A stretch of DNA of 64,000 nt, taken from NCBI GenBank assembly GCA_003990705.1, contig AP018318.1, forward strand, positions 310,001-374,000, read 5' to 3'. Position numbers and translations under genes: made by a program. This DNA is from Nostoc sp. HK-01. GTDB lineage: Bacteria > Cyanobacteriota > Cyanobacteriia > Cyanobacteriales > Nostocaceae. The notes beneath the pieces were generated by a model. It was not told where the DNA came from and did not search any database. It saw only the letters and a list, made by a program, of their open reading frames with translations. This document shows, in pieces, positions 18,722 through 27,314 of the stretch (its first letter is position 1; each line of letters starts with the position of its first letter).

Positions 18722-18991
18722 AAGCTTTAGACTTTAGTATCTTTTTAGTAAGTACGCCACTTTTTAGTGCGTACTTTTCATTTTATAGGTAGATATTCTA
18801 ATATTTAAATAAGTCGCAAGCAAGCTAGATAAATAAAAGTTCCTTCTTTAGTTAGTATTTGATTGACAATTAAAATCTAGCGCATCAACTTGATAATTAT
18901 GTAATTTATGCCCTGCGATCGCTATCATATTGCTGCACAAAAAAATATTAGTTATTAACATTCCCAAAACCAAATTAACTGAGGTGAATTT

Positions 18992-19708
18992 ATGTCTCAA
19001 AATACAATTAACTATCTAATTCATGATAGAAATAATCGCGGTCGTAGCCAAATTGGTTGGCTCGATAGCTACCATACATTTTCCTTCAGTCATTTTTACG
19101 ATCCCAATCGGATGGGGTTCCGTTCTTTAAGAGTGATTAACGACGATCGCGTCGCGCCTGGTGCGGGTTTTCCTACCCACGGCCACCGAGATATGGAAAT
19201 TCTCACTTATGTGCTATCTGGTGCAGTCGAGCATAAAGATAGTTTAGGTACAGGTTCAGTCATTCGTCCTGGTGATGCTCAAATTATGAGTGCAGGTACA
19301 GGTATCATGCACAGTGAGTTTAACCCCTCACCCACTGAACCACTGCACCTACTGCAAATCTGGATTTTACCTGATGAACAAGGCTTGGCTCCCAGATATG
19401 AACAAAAAACATTTCCCCTAGAAGAAAAGCAAGGAAAATTACGCTTAATCGCTGCTAAAGATGGCCGCGATGGTGCGGTAACAATTCATCAAGATGTTGA
19501 TTTATACGTCTCTGTTTTGGAAAGTGGTGATGTTGTGAATTATCACCTCAAACGCGATCGCTATGCTTGGTTACAAATAGCTCAAGGTGTAGCAACATTG
19601 AACGGTGAAGAACTGAGAGCCGGTGATGGCGTACAAATAAGCGGAGCAGAACAACTGGAAATTAGCAGCGATGTTGGTGCGGAAATTCTCCTGTTTGATT
19701 TAGGTTAA
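18992..19708 (+). CDS. pirin family protein (YhhW-like)
   Basis: 238 residues, bicupin fold. The metal ligands of the N-terminal cupin are visible: [20 protein letters not shown] gives two His, and MHSEFNP gives His and Glu. Family members such as E. coli YhhW show quercetin 2,3-dioxygenase activity in vitro, but the in vivo role is unclear. GAGGTGAATTTATG gives a good ribosome site. A second, more distant pirin lies in the opposite orientation immediately downstream. Confidence 0.92.
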   Translation: MSQNTINYLIHDRNNRGRSQIGWLDSYHTFSFSHFYDPNRMGFRSLRVINDDRVAPGAGFPTHGHRDMEILTYVLSGAVEHKDSLGTGSVIRPGDAQIMSAGTGIMHSEFNPSPTEPLHLLQIWILPDEQGLAPRYEQKTFPLEEKQGKLRLIAAKDGRDGAVTIHQDVDLYVSVLESGDVVNYHLKRDRYAWLQIAQGVATLNGEELRAGDGVQISGAEQLEISSDVGAEILLFDLG

Positions 19709-19742
19709 TAGAACTTACGCACAAAGTTTATCTGTTAAGAAT

Positions 19743-19787
19743 GGGTTTGAGGGTATAAGAGTTTTGAACACCCATACCCTTAAACCC
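19743..19787. terminator. bidirectional hairpin between two convergent pirin genes
   Basis: GGGTTTGAGGGTAT and ATACCCTTAAACCC form a 14-position stem with one mismatch. It sits between two convergent stop codons, so it can serve both genes. A GAACTTACGCA fragment at 19710-19720 matches one end of the MITE-like elements at 43758 and 59519. Confidence 0.6.
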
Positions 19788-19805
19788 CTATCTTTACTTG
19801 AAAGA

Positions 19806-20690
19806 CTACAAGGGATTAGCCTCTGTCACCACTTCAGGTAGGGGAATAAACTCTGTTTCATCTAGCACATTAGCAAAGCGCTTGTCGCGCCACTCGGCTT
19901 TTGCTTGTTCTATGCGCTCTGGTCGGCTAGAGACAAAATTCCACCATTTATAACGTTGACCCAAAGGCTCACCACCAATCACAATACATCGAGCCGCGGC
20001 AGTAGCAGAAACATTGACCTTAGAACCTGGCTCTAGAATTGCCAGGCGATAAGGTTCTATTCGTTCATCATTAATACTCAATCCCTCAGTAACACTGTAT
20101 ACTGCCCTTTCAGAATAACCATTGGGAACAGTAAAGTGAGCATTGGCAGACAGCATCACATCTAAATAGAGGATAGGAGAAAAAACCTTCACAGGCGAGA
20201 TATGACCGAATACGTCTCCAGCAATGAGTTTGATGACAGCACCATTTTCTTCCCACGTAGGAATAATGTCAGCAGTATAGTGTATGAACCAAGGATCAAT
20301 TTCTTCGTACTCAACAGGTAAAGCAATCCAGGTTTGAATCCCATGAATAGTAACTTCATTATGACGGTCAAAGTCAGGCGATCGCTCTGAATGAGCAATT
20401 CCTTTTCCCGCCGTCATCCAATTCACTGCACCCGGTTGAATTTCTTGCACAGTACCTAAACTATCACGGTGCATGATTGCACCATCAAATAAGTAAGTTA
20501 GGGTTGCGAGATTAATATGAGGATGTGGTCTTACATCAATACCTTTGTTAGCAGGTAAAACAGAAGGGCCAAGATGATCAAAAAAAATAAACGGCCCGAC
20601 CATTTGGCGTTGAGGATATGGCAAACTACGGCGGGCGATAAACCCACCCAAATCTTTAACTTCAGGTTCAATCAGTTGAACTATCGCCAT
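19806..20690 (-). CDS. pirin family protein, longer type
   Basis: 294 residues. The cupin metal site is seen in RPHPHINLATLTYLFDGAIM (two His) and AHSERSPDF (His, Glu). The C-terminal cupin is complete, ending in the usual GGEPLGQRYKWWNFVSS region. This is the PirA/Pirin subgroup, distinct from its 238-residue neighbour, so the pair is not a tandem duplication of one gene. The enzymatic role is unproven, and stress induction is known for cyanobacterial pirins. Confidence 0.92.
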   Translation of the reverse strand: MAIVQLIEPEVKDLGGFIARRSLPYPQRQMVGPFIFFDHLGPSVLPANKGIDVRPHPHINLATLTYLFDGAIMHRDSLGTVQEIQPGAVNWMTAGKGIAHSERSPDFDRHNEVTIHGIQTWIALPVEYEEIDPWFIHYTADIIPTWEENGAVIKLIAGDVFGHISPVKVFSPILYLDVMLSANAHFTVPNGYSERAVYSVTEGLSINDERIEPYRLAILEPGSKVNVSATAAARCIVIGGEPLGQRYKWWNFVSSRPERIEQAKAEWRDKRFANVLDETEFIPLPEVVTEANPL

Positions 20691-21120
20691 AGGTAATGGG
20701 GGGTAATTGGTAAATGCTGCAATTATTATAAGTAGATTTGCTTGGCAAAAAGCTACCCTTTATCTAGCAACTTAGGTTAATCAAAAGAGCAGAAGCGTTG
20801 TTCAGACTAGGAATTGCAGGTAAGGTTAAACAAAATATTTCCGCTAGATTCGTCATGAAAAAATTGCGATCGCACTTATATCTGCGATTAAGCAACCAAA
20901 TTGATGCTATCTAGCGATTATTTTTCAGTATATTTACAGACTGCTATTGCTGCCATTCTGAGGCATAACTTACTCTCTGTGTTACTTCCTCAGCAATTGT
21001 ACTAGATTAACAATCGTCTTTTAAAAATCAAAAAAATAATCTGGTAATTATACTATGTTTTTCTCAGTATATAGTTGTAATTTTATAGGGGTAACAGATG
21101 GATGAAAGGAAATTGAATTT
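20691..21120. other. intergenic region upstream of the Mo-nitrogenase-like gene
   Basis: AT-rich, with one HIP1-related site near 20867. It must hold the promoter of the minus-strand pirin and that of the plus-strand small gene. No convincing boxes or structures were seen. Confidence 0.4.
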
Positions 21121-21408
21121 ATGGACTTCTCCAATAAACCTCAAGTCAATAACAGTTTATTAAACCAGCTACGGAATCAGCTTGATGTTTTAGAAATACG
21201 GGACGATAAACTTGCCAGATTATTATGTAAAATCATTCCCGCTCATTGCCCCTTTGAGAGAAATATATCAATTTTAGGACGGACACTTTTTCGCATTCCA
21301 CCTTTGTGCAAGTTAAATCCTCTTTATGAACAAGTAGTTGGTCTGCGCTTTAAGTGTTTGATATATCTAGCCGATGAATGTGGTGAAGATGTGACAAAAT
21401 ACTGTTAG
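21121..21408 (+). CDS. Mo-dependent nitrogenase C-terminal-like small protein
   Basis: 95 residues. The sequence matches the small cyanobacterial proteins annotated as Mo-dependent nitrogenase family (Mo-nitro C-terminal domain). Landmarks are LARLLCKIIPAHCPFERNI, LFRIPPLCKLNPLYEQ and the C-terminal LADECGEDV. Four Cys are present. Despite the name, such stand-alone proteins are not nitrogenase subunits and their function is unknown. The upstream ATG context is weak. The assignment is from remembered family pattern. Confidence 0.75.
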   Translation: MDFSNKPQVNNSLLNQLRNQLDVLEIRDDKLARLLCKIIPAHCPFERNISILGRTLFRIPPLCKLNPLYEQVVGLRFKCLIYLADECGEDVTKYC

Positions 21409-21538
21409 ATCAAGAAGGCGATGAAACCGATGGCAATTATTCCCTCTGCACAATCAACAAAAGAGGATTTAAATCAACCTTAATTTTGCTAAAAAAATGT
21501 CAGATGTCAAGTAGGGGATTGTATAAGTTTGCAGTGAA

Positions 21539-22105
21539 ATGATGAATTGGAATCAATATGATTATTTATTAGTACTCGATTTAGAAGCCACTTGTTGCGA
21601 TCAAGGAACTATCAAACGGTATGAGATGGAAATCATCGAAATTGGAGCCGTTATGGTTAAGGCACAAGATTTAACAATCATTGATGAGTTTCAAACGTTT
21701 ATCAAGCCGGTTCGTTATCCAATACTCACAGATTTCTGCAAATCATTGACATCGATTACGCAGACACAAGTTGATCAGGCTCCAGGATATTCCGAAGCGA
21801 TCGCAATACTGCAAAAATGGTTGTCTCATTATCCCAATGCTGTGTTCGGTTCCTGGGGAGACTATGATCGTAACCAGTTTAAACAAGACAGCAAGTTTCA
21901 CAATCTTCCCTTTCCCATTGCCTATCCTCATATAAATCTCAAACAGCAGTTTAGTGAAAGTCAAAGCTTATCTAAGCGATACGGTATGGCAGAAGCGTTG
22001 CAACTCGTAAATATAGAACTACAAGGAAGACATCATCGTGGCATTGATGATGCGAGAAATATTGCTAAACTTTTGCCTTGGATTTTGAACAGACAAAAGT
22101 TGTAG
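21539..22105 (+). CDS. DEDDh 3'-5' exonuclease, ERI-1-like
   Basis: 188 residues. The DEDDh acidic residues are seen in order: LVLDLEATCCDQG (Asp, Glu), FGSWGDYDRNQF (Asp) and HHRGIDDARNIAKLLP (His, Asp). The placement of ATC after LDLE and of the WGDYD motif is that of the ERI-1/3'hExo/KapD branch, which trims structured RNA ends, rather than the DnaQ proofreading branch. It is likely cytoplasmic. A terminator lies about 140 bp downstream. Confidence 0.88.
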   Translation: MMNWNQYDYLLVLDLEATCCDQGTIKRYEMEIIEIGAVMVKAQDLTIIDEFQTFIKPVRYPILTDFCKSLTSITQTQVDQAPGYSEAIAILQKWLSHYPNAVFGSWGDYDRNQFKQDSKFHNLPFPIAYPHINLKQQFSESQSLSKRYGMAEALQLVNIELQGRHHRGIDDARNIAKLLPWILNRQKL

Positions 22106-22242
22106 TCACTTTACCGTTTTGATGATGAGTTGTCCTCAATGAAGAGTGCTAAGTGCTGAAAAGAATAAAAATATATCTTTAGATAGATGCTGATTTTTCT
22201 TTAGCAGATAGCCTAATTAAAAAAAACTGAGCAGTTATCAAA

Positions 22243-22276
22243 AACAGCTTGTATGCAGAGTAACAGGCTGTTTTTT
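22243..22276 (+). terminator. Rho-independent-like terminator
   Basis: AACAGC and GCTGTT arms with extra TTGT/ACAG pairing, followed directly by six T. Placed about 140 bp after the exonuclease stop. Confidence 0.6.
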
Positions 22277-23042
22277 GGCTTTGTTTAATTAATTTTTAAG
22301 CAAATATATTTCCTCATTAAACTAAATGACTCCATCATCAATAATTAATGATTTGGTTAAGAAAAAAGTAGTTTTTATTTGCGATCAGTCAGCTAATACT
22401 TAGGTAGCTTAATACCAAAATCCTGTTACTCACCAAGTGAAGCATATAATTAGAATAGTGAATTTAAATTTTTAATGAAGAATAATATTTACTCAATCAA
22501 TACAGTTTAGTTAAGTGTCATTAAAGTTGTCAGGAACTATATTTTTTGATTAAATATTTGGCTAATGCTCGTAAAGCAGTAGTTATAAAGATTTTTGGTT
22601 TTATATTTGGTATTTTAGGTCAAAAACCCTTATTTTTAGATAGGTATAGCTATTTGCAATCATATTATTTATCCTAATTTATATTGGATATTATTATCAG
22701 CATTATATTGATCAATAAATTATTGCTGATATTACTGTTATGCCTAATATGGGCTACTTAATACCTGAAGTTTAGAGACTAATTTGTTAGTACTACCTCT
22801 CTCAAACTAAAGTTATCTCCCAATAAAAATTTATCCAAAATTCATATACTAAATAGTATTTGTACTCATCATTTTTGAGTACGGAAATGGGCTATGAATT
22901 CAGCTTTACCAAAAATATAGAGGTAATTCTATAAGCTAAGTAGAGAGATTTGGAAGACTTACAAACTTAAATCACTGCATTTTTATTGAAATTAAGGTAA
23001 CAAATTCCCAAAATCTTTCTGCCGGAAAAATTCTGGTAACTA
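22277..23042. other. long AT-rich intergenic region before the GGDEF/EAL gene
   Basis: About 770 bp with no plausible coding frame on either strand. No strong hairpins. It may contain a long 5' leader for the following gene, but nothing specific can be supported. Confidence 0.4.
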
Positions 23043-24788
23043 ATGTGCCATCTATCTACTCTAAGGCCAGCATCTATGAAGCTAAATCACAACCTTTATC
23101 TGTACTCATCTCTAGCTAAATTGAGCTTGCTCAAGAAAAGTTATACAGCCAAAATCATGTCGGTGGCTTTTTTAGGTACTCATGTACCTTTGCTGACTTT
23201 ACTATTTTGTTTTGTTACATCTAATTCTTATTCTTGGGAGATGACAATACGAGTATTGCTAATTGCCTTATTAGCAACACTCATCGGTACAGCCGCTACA
23301 CTTTATGCACTGCATTATCTTTTAGCTCCAGTTATTGTAACTTCGGCTGCATTGCAAGATTATTTTCATACTAAAAAGTTACCAGAACTCCCTACAGAAT
23401 ATGCAGATGAAGCAGGTACATTAATGGCAGATACCTCACAAACTCTGCATAAATTAGATGAGTTGATTCATCAGATTAGTAATTATGACAATTTAACTGG
23501 ATTACCAAATCGGGATTTATTTAGCGATCGCCTTTATCAGAACGTCTCACAATTGCAGAATCAGCAGCAGATGGTAGCTGTGCTGTTGCTAGGCATTGAT
23601 GATTTTACAGGTATCAGTCATGGGCTGGAGCATGAAAAAGCGAATTTGCTTTTAAGAGCAGTTGCCCAACGTTTAACCAATTGTATAGGTCAAACAGATA
23701 TCCTCGCCCATTTGAGCCAAGATGAATTTGCGATCGCTCACACCGAGATGCTTTCCTTTGAGAGCGTCATCAAACTCTCTCAGTTACTCCTGAGTACAAT
23801 TTCCAAACCTTTCTTTATCGAAGGGCAACAGATTCATATTACCGCCAGTATTGGCATCACAATTAATCATCTAGGCGATCGTAATTATGTCGATCAACTA
23901 CTGCAACAGGCTCATATTGCACTATACCAAGCAAAACAACAAGGCCGCAGTCAACATCGCTTCTATTCCCCAGAAATTAACGCTCGCTTGCAAGAAAGAT
24001 TAACCATAGAAAACGAGTTACGCGGGGCATTAGAACGTGGAGAAATGGTAGTTTATTACCAACCCCTCATTGATTTACGCAGTAGACAAATAACGGCAGT
24101 AGAAGCACTAGTCCGTTGGCAGCATCCTACACGAGGCTTAATTTCTCCAGCCAAGTTTATCCCCATTGCTGAAGACAATGGTTTAATCATCTCCATTGGG
24201 GAATGGGTATTACGTACTGCTTGCGAGCAAAATCGTACTTGGCAATTAGCTGGAATGGCACCAATTCGGATGTCAGTTAACCTCTCAGCCCGACAATTTG
24301 AAAAACCAGACTTAGTTGAGATTGTCAAACAAATCCTACAGGAAACAGAATTGTCCGCATCATACTTAGAATTAGAAGTAACTGAAAGCTTCTTGATGGG
24401 TGATGTGCAGCGCTCTATCACCACCCTCAAGCAATTACGGGAACTAGGTTTATGGTTAGCCCTAGATGACTTCGGCACTGGTTATTCTTCCTTGAACTAC
24501 TTAAATCGCTTCCCTGTAAATATGCTCAAAATAGACCAATCATTTGTCCAAAATGTCACATCTAATTCTGATAGCGCCGCCGTCACAGATGCCATTATTG
24601 CCTTAGCAAAAAGCCTCCAGTTGAAAATTACCGCCGAAGGGGTAGAAACGCAAGAACAACTGGAGTATTTAGAACAGCGTGGATGTCATGAAGGTCAAGG
24701 ATATTATTTTGGTATCCCAGCACCTGCTGAGAAAATTACTGAACTACTCAAGCTTAATTCTCAGCAGCTAGAACATCTAGTTGCATAA
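23043..24788 (+). CDS. membrane GGDEF/EAL protein, probable c-di-GMP phosphodiesterase
   Basis: 581 residues. Two transmembrane segments lie near the N-terminus (about 38-60 and 70-100; LLTLLFCFVTSN and VLLIALLATLIGTAATLYAL). The GGDEF domain (about 145-310) keeps NLTGLPNRDLF, but the signature itself is LSQDEF near residue 224, so cyclase activity is unlikely; it may bind GTP and regulate. The EAL domain (about 325-575) is complete: VEALVRWQHP, VNLSARQF, EVTESFLM, LDDFGTGYSSL, KIDQSFV and AEGVET. The true start may be Met12 (MKLNHNLYLY), because upstream residues look atypical. Role: hydrolysis of cyclic di-GMP to pGpG. Confidence 0.93.
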   Translation: MCHLSTLRPASMKLNHNLYLYSSLAKLSLLKKSYTAKIMSVAFLGTHVPLLTLLFCFVTSNSYSWEMTIRVLLIALLATLIGTAATLYALHYLLAPVIVTSAALQDYFHTKKLPELPTEYADEAGTLMADTSQTLHKLDELIHQISNYDNLTGLPNRDLFSDRLYQNVSQLQNQQQMVAVLLLGIDDFTGISHGLEHEKANLLLRAVAQRLTNCIGQTDILAHLSQDEFAIAHTEMLSFESVIKLSQLLLSTISKPFFIEGQQIHITASIGITINHLGDRNYVDQLLQQAHIALYQAKQQGRSQHRFYSPEINARLQERLTIENELRGALERGEMVVYYQPLIDLRSRQITAVEALVRWQHPTRGLISPAKFIPIAEDNGLIISIGEWVLRTACEQNRTWQLAGMAPIRMSVNLSARQFEKPDLVEIVKQILQETELSASYLELEVTESFLMGDVQRSITTLKQLRELGLWLALDDFGTGYSSLNYLNRFPVNMLKIDQSFVQNVTSNSDSAAVTDAIIALAKSLQLKITAEGVETQEQLEYLEQRGCHEGQGYYFGIPAPAEKITELLKLNSQQLEHLVA

Positions 24789-24932
24789 AACTCATACCAG
24801 TTGAAATTTTGGATTGATGATTGCTGTCTGCGGCTAGGTTCTATCAATCCATTTTTTCTATACTCCTCGCAGAATAATCAGCCTAAAACTCATACCCTGC
24901 ATCCGGTTAAGCCGTTTAATGCCCAATTTATT

Positions 24933-25586
24933 ATGCACACTCTACAGGATTTGACCACCGTAAATCCTGGTGTTAAAAATGATGAATTATTTTCGGTGCA
25001 TTTTGCCATTATGACGAAGGTTCAAAGATTAGCACACAAGATGTTGCAGTGCCAGGAAGAATCGGTCAGGTTTGCCGTGACACTCGTACCTACTGATAAC
25101 TCCCGTTTAGAAAAACTGGCGCAATTGATGGGTTACACTAAAAGCGCCTTTTGTAGTGAACTTATTGCGGCTGCTTTAGATGATATGGAGGAGGTAATAG
25201 ATACTCCTGACTCTCACATTGATAAATTTCTCCCTTCGGCTGAGGAATATGCTGAAGCTTTGACTGCGATTGAAGCCAGCCTGACAGTAGGACACCGAGC
25301 TATGTTAGTAGCTCATTACCATTTTCCTAATCGGACTACGACAACCACTGAATTAGCTAAAGCAGCTAGTTATGACCATTACGGTGCTGTTAACCTGCAA
25401 TATGCAAGGCTTGGCTATTTGCTGGCAAAATACTTAAATTGCTCTTTGCCAACTCATGCTGATGGTTCGCCATTTCCAACGGCACTCTTGGTTGAGTGGA
25501 GTTTTGAGGATATCTGGTACTGTACGTTGCATCCACAAGTAGCAGAAGCATTAGAAATGGTGGGATTAGTAAGTTGGCAAAGATAA
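24933..25586 (+). CDS. hypothetical protein, possible DNA-associated accessory domain
   Basis: 217 residues from the ATG at 24933. The frame extends upstream to a TTG at 24801, but that part looks non-coding. The middle (SRLEKLAQLMGYTKSAFCSE) resembles a small helix-turn-helix. The C-terminal half (HRAMLVAHYHFPNRTTTTTE and YDHYGAVNLQYARLGYLLAK) resembles a domain that I remember alongside HNH-type nucleases in other bacteria. No catalytic HNH motif is present here. The function is unknown. It is the gene toward which the minus-strand sRNA array would be transcribed. Confidence 0.6.
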   Translation: MHTLQDLTTVNPGVKNDELFSVHFAIMTKVQRLAHKMLQCQEESVRFAVTLVPTDNSRLEKLAQLMGYTKSAFCSELIAAALDDMEEVIDTPDSHIDKFLPSAEEYAEALTAIEASLTVGHRAMLVAHYHFPNRTTTTTELAKAASYDHYGAVNLQYARLGYLLAKYLNCSLPTHADGSPFPTALLVEWSFEDIWYCTLHPQVAEALEMVGLVSWQR

Positions 25587-25718
25587 GCCTGTTTGAGTTG
25601 TGAAAATTTTGGATGTTCTCTATCATTTGTTCTTGGTTATTAATTACAAATGATTGAGGAGTGCTTTCATATCTGCACCTTGGAAATCACACTCGCGGCC
25701 ATGATGTTTGCAATCAAT

Positions 25719-25777
25719 AAAAAAATCCCCCAGTGGTGGCAGCCGCCGGGGGAATTAGTTATCAGGGTGCATCTACC
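25719..25777 (-). ncRNA. nsiR1: NsiR1-like sRNA, unit 9 (last), altered hairpin
   Basis: The upper hairpin is replaced by a GC-rich one (GTGGTGGCAGCCGCC on the plus strand) while the closing TCCCCC/GGGGGA stem and seven-T tract are kept. Different bases forming the same fold argue that RNA structure is selected. TCCGGT box at 25808-25813. Confidence 0.7.
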
Positions 25778-25842
25778 AATTAATTGTTCTGTGTGCGATC
25801 GCCCTCAACCGGATAAAATTTTCCGATTCTGGCAATGGAGGC

Positions 25843-25903
25843 AAAAAAAATCCCCAGTCGGTGTAAACCAGCTAGGGGAATTAGTTATCAGGGTGCATCT
25901 ACC
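25843..25903 (-). ncRNA. nsiR1: NsiR1-like sRNA, unit 8
   Basis: As the consensus, but the run after the T tract side is four C rather than five on the plus strand, shortening the hairpin foot by one base. Confidence 0.7.
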
Positions 25904-25968
25904 AATTAATTGTTCTGTGTGCGATCGCCCTCAACCGGATAAAATTTTCTCATTCTGGCAATGGAGCC

Positions 25969-26030
25969 AAAAAAAATCCCCCAGTCGGTGTAAACCAGCT
26001 AGGGGAATTAGTTATCAGGGTGCATCTACC
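25969..26030 (-). ncRNA. nsiR1: NsiR1-like sRNA, unit 7
   Basis: Canonical hairpin and eight-T tract. One base change in the spacer (CTATGTGCG on the plus strand); TCCGGT box present. Confidence 0.7.
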
Positions 26031-26095
26031 AATTAATTGTTCTATGTGCGATCGCCCTCAACCGGATAAAATTTTCTCATTCTGGCAATGAAGGC

Positions 26096-26157
26096 AAAAA
26101 AAATCCCCCAGTCGGTGTAAACCAGCTAGGGGAATTAGTTATCAGGGTGCATCTACC
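26096..26157 (-). ncRNA. nsiR1: NsiR1-like sRNA, unit 6
   Basis: Canonical hairpin and eight-T tract, consensus spacer with HIP1 and TCCGGT box. Confidence 0.7.
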
Positions 26158-26221
26158 AATTAATTGTTCTGTGTGCGATCGCCCTCAACCGGATAAAATT
26201 TTCCGATTCTGGCAATGGAGC

Positions 26222-26283
26222 AAAAAAAATCCCCCAGTCGGTGTAAACCAGCTAGGGGAATTAGTTATCAGGGTGCATCTACC
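26222..26283 (-). ncRNA. nsiR1: NsiR1-like sRNA, unit 5
   Basis: Canonical hairpin and eight-T tract. The HIP1 site in the spacer is altered to GCGATCGT; TCCGGT box present. Confidence 0.7.
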
Positions 26284-26347
26284 AATTAATTGTTCTGTGT
26301 GCGATCGTCCTTAACCGGATAAAATTTTCCGATTCTGGCAATGGAGC

Positions 26348-26409
26348 AAAAAAAATCCCCCAGTCGGTGTAAACCAGCTAGGGGAATTAGTTATCAGGGT
26401 GCATCTACC
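26348..26409 (-). ncRNA. nsiR1: NsiR1-like sRNA, unit 4
   Basis: Canonical hairpin and eight-T tract. Spacer variant TTTATGCGATCG (plus strand) shared with unit 2; TCCGGT box present. Confidence 0.7.
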
Positions 26410-26473
26410 AATTAATTGTTCTTTATGCGATCGCCCTTAACCGGATAAAATTTTCCTATTCTGGCAATGAAGC

Positions 26474-26535
26474 AAAAAAAATCCCCCAGTCGGTGTAAAC
26501 CAGCTAGGGGAATTAGTTATCAGGGTGCATCTACC
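26474..26535 (-). ncRNA. nsiR1: NsiR1-like sRNA, unit 3
   Basis: Canonical hairpin and eight-T tract. The upstream spacer holds an intact HIP1 octamer and the TCCGGT box. Confidence 0.7.
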
Positions 26536-26600
26536 AATTAATTGTTCTGTGTGCGATCGCCCTCAACCGGATAAAATTTTCTCATTCTGGCAATGGAGCC

Positions 26601-26662
26601 AAAAAAAATCCCCCAGTCGGTGTAAACCAGCTAGGGGAATTAGTTATCAGGGTGCATCTACC
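26601..26662 (-). ncRNA. nsiR1: NsiR1-like sRNA, unit 2
   Basis: Canonical hairpin and eight-T tract on the minus strand. TCCGGT box at 26693-26698, centred about 34 bp before the inferred start. The HIP1 site between box and start is altered (GCGATCGT on the plus strand). Confidence 0.7.
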
Positions 26663-26729
26663 AATTAATTGTTCTTTATGCGATCGTCCTTAACCGGATA
26701 AAATACTCAAAATAATGGCTGTTCCACAT

Positions 26730-26789
26730 AAAAAATCCCCCAGCCGATGTTAAACAGCTAGGGGAGTTGAAGATCAAGGTGCATCTACC
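26730..26789 (-). ncRNA. nsiR1: NsiR1-like sRNA, unit 1 in transcription order (diverged)
   Basis: First unit on the minus strand. The hairpin loop region differs from the other copies but the closing stem TCCCC/GGGGGA and T tract remain. It is the only unit with a perfect TCCGGA box (26820-26825). The upstream sequence is also unique, with no HIP1 site. Start inferred from the shared GGTAGATGCACC. Confidence 0.65.
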
Positions 26790-26819
26790 AATCAAGTTTT
26801 CTCGGCAGATGCTAATCAA

Positions 26820-26825
26820 TCCGGA
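26820..26825 (-). promoter_or_regulatory. DIF+-like motif TCCGGA before the first sRNA unit
   Basis: A perfect TCCGGA, centred about 34 bp upstream of the inferred start at 26789. The other eight units carry TCCGGT at the same spacing. The DIF+ motif is known from heterocyst-specific promoters of Nostoc PCC 7120. I see no convincing -10 hexamer. Confidence 0.6.
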
Positions 26826-26830
26826 TAAAG

Positions 26831-27314
26831 TAATAACGCTTGGTTCATAAATATGATTAGCTTGATACTTGATCAAGCTGTGATGTAATTTATCTGGTAT
26901 TCTGTACGTCCTTGCAATGTGATTAACTTAAGTTTTTTGTCTTTGCCTACGTGGAGACAATGCCTTGAGGCAGCTTTTTCAATTCCTATAAATTTTGAGT
27001 TTATGCAATTACCTATATTTTCAAATACTGGTATTAGTATAAAATTTATATTTATATAAAAAATTATTTTTTATTCGGTTATTACTACTAATTTTAAAAA
27101 TATTTATACATGAAAAAATATACTTAATTGTCATTGCAAATACATAAACCAAAATCAATTTCATGCAATTTCCACACAATATATAAGTAGTTAGATAGAA
27201 TTAGATATAAGGTGCTGATTAGATAAAAATGCTCATAAAATTTTGCCTTTTACCTTGTGATTAAAAATTATTGAAGCGATTAAGTATCCTCGAAGTTGAA
27301 ACTGGGTAAACGCG
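26831..27314. other. AT-rich region between the sRNA array and the NACHT gene
   Basis: About 480 bp, very AT-rich from 27000 on (AATTTTAAAAATATTTATAC and similar). It should contain the plus-strand promoter of the NACHT gene. The array is transcribed away from it. No gene or hairpin was recognised. Confidence 0.45.

Larger units (their letters stand above)
25718..26830 (-). repeat. nsiR1: nine-copy tandem array, period 126-127 bp, NsiR1-like sRNA genes
   Basis: Landmark CAGGGTGCATCTACC (plus strand) recurs at 25763, 25889, 26016, 26143, 26269, 26395, 26521 and 26648, with a diverged copy at 26775, giving a period of 126 or 127. Read on the minus strand each unit holds: a TCCGGT box (TCCGGA in the first unit), about 34 bp later the start of a conserved segment GGTAGATGCACC, then a strong hairpin closed by TCCCC/GGGGGA and a run of 6-8 T. 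That is a promoter element, an RNA of about 60 nt and an intrinsic terminator in every unit. TCCGGA centred near -35 is the DIF+ motif of heterocyst-induced promoters, and NsiR1 of Nostoc PCC 7120 is a ~60-nt RNA from such an array. The identity is inferred, not aligned. Confidence 0.8.

Noticed and set aside
21121-21408. A true nitrogenase subunit
   Set aside because: Only 95 residues, with no P-cluster or cofactor ligands in context and no nif genes beside it; it belongs to the small stand-alone family.
24801-24932. Upstream extension of the 217-residue hypothetical gene to a TTG
   Set aside because: The 44 extra residues look non-coding and the ATG at 24933 is a better start.
25650-26036. 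A 128-codon plus-strand frame across the first repeats
   Set aside because: It encodes the same peptide twice because it reads the 126-bp repeat, has no ribosome site, and runs opposite to the promoter-terminator structure of the units.
25718-26830. CRISPR array
   Set aside because: The repeats are direct but 126-127 bp with no unique spacers; nearly the entire unit is conserved and no cas genes are present.
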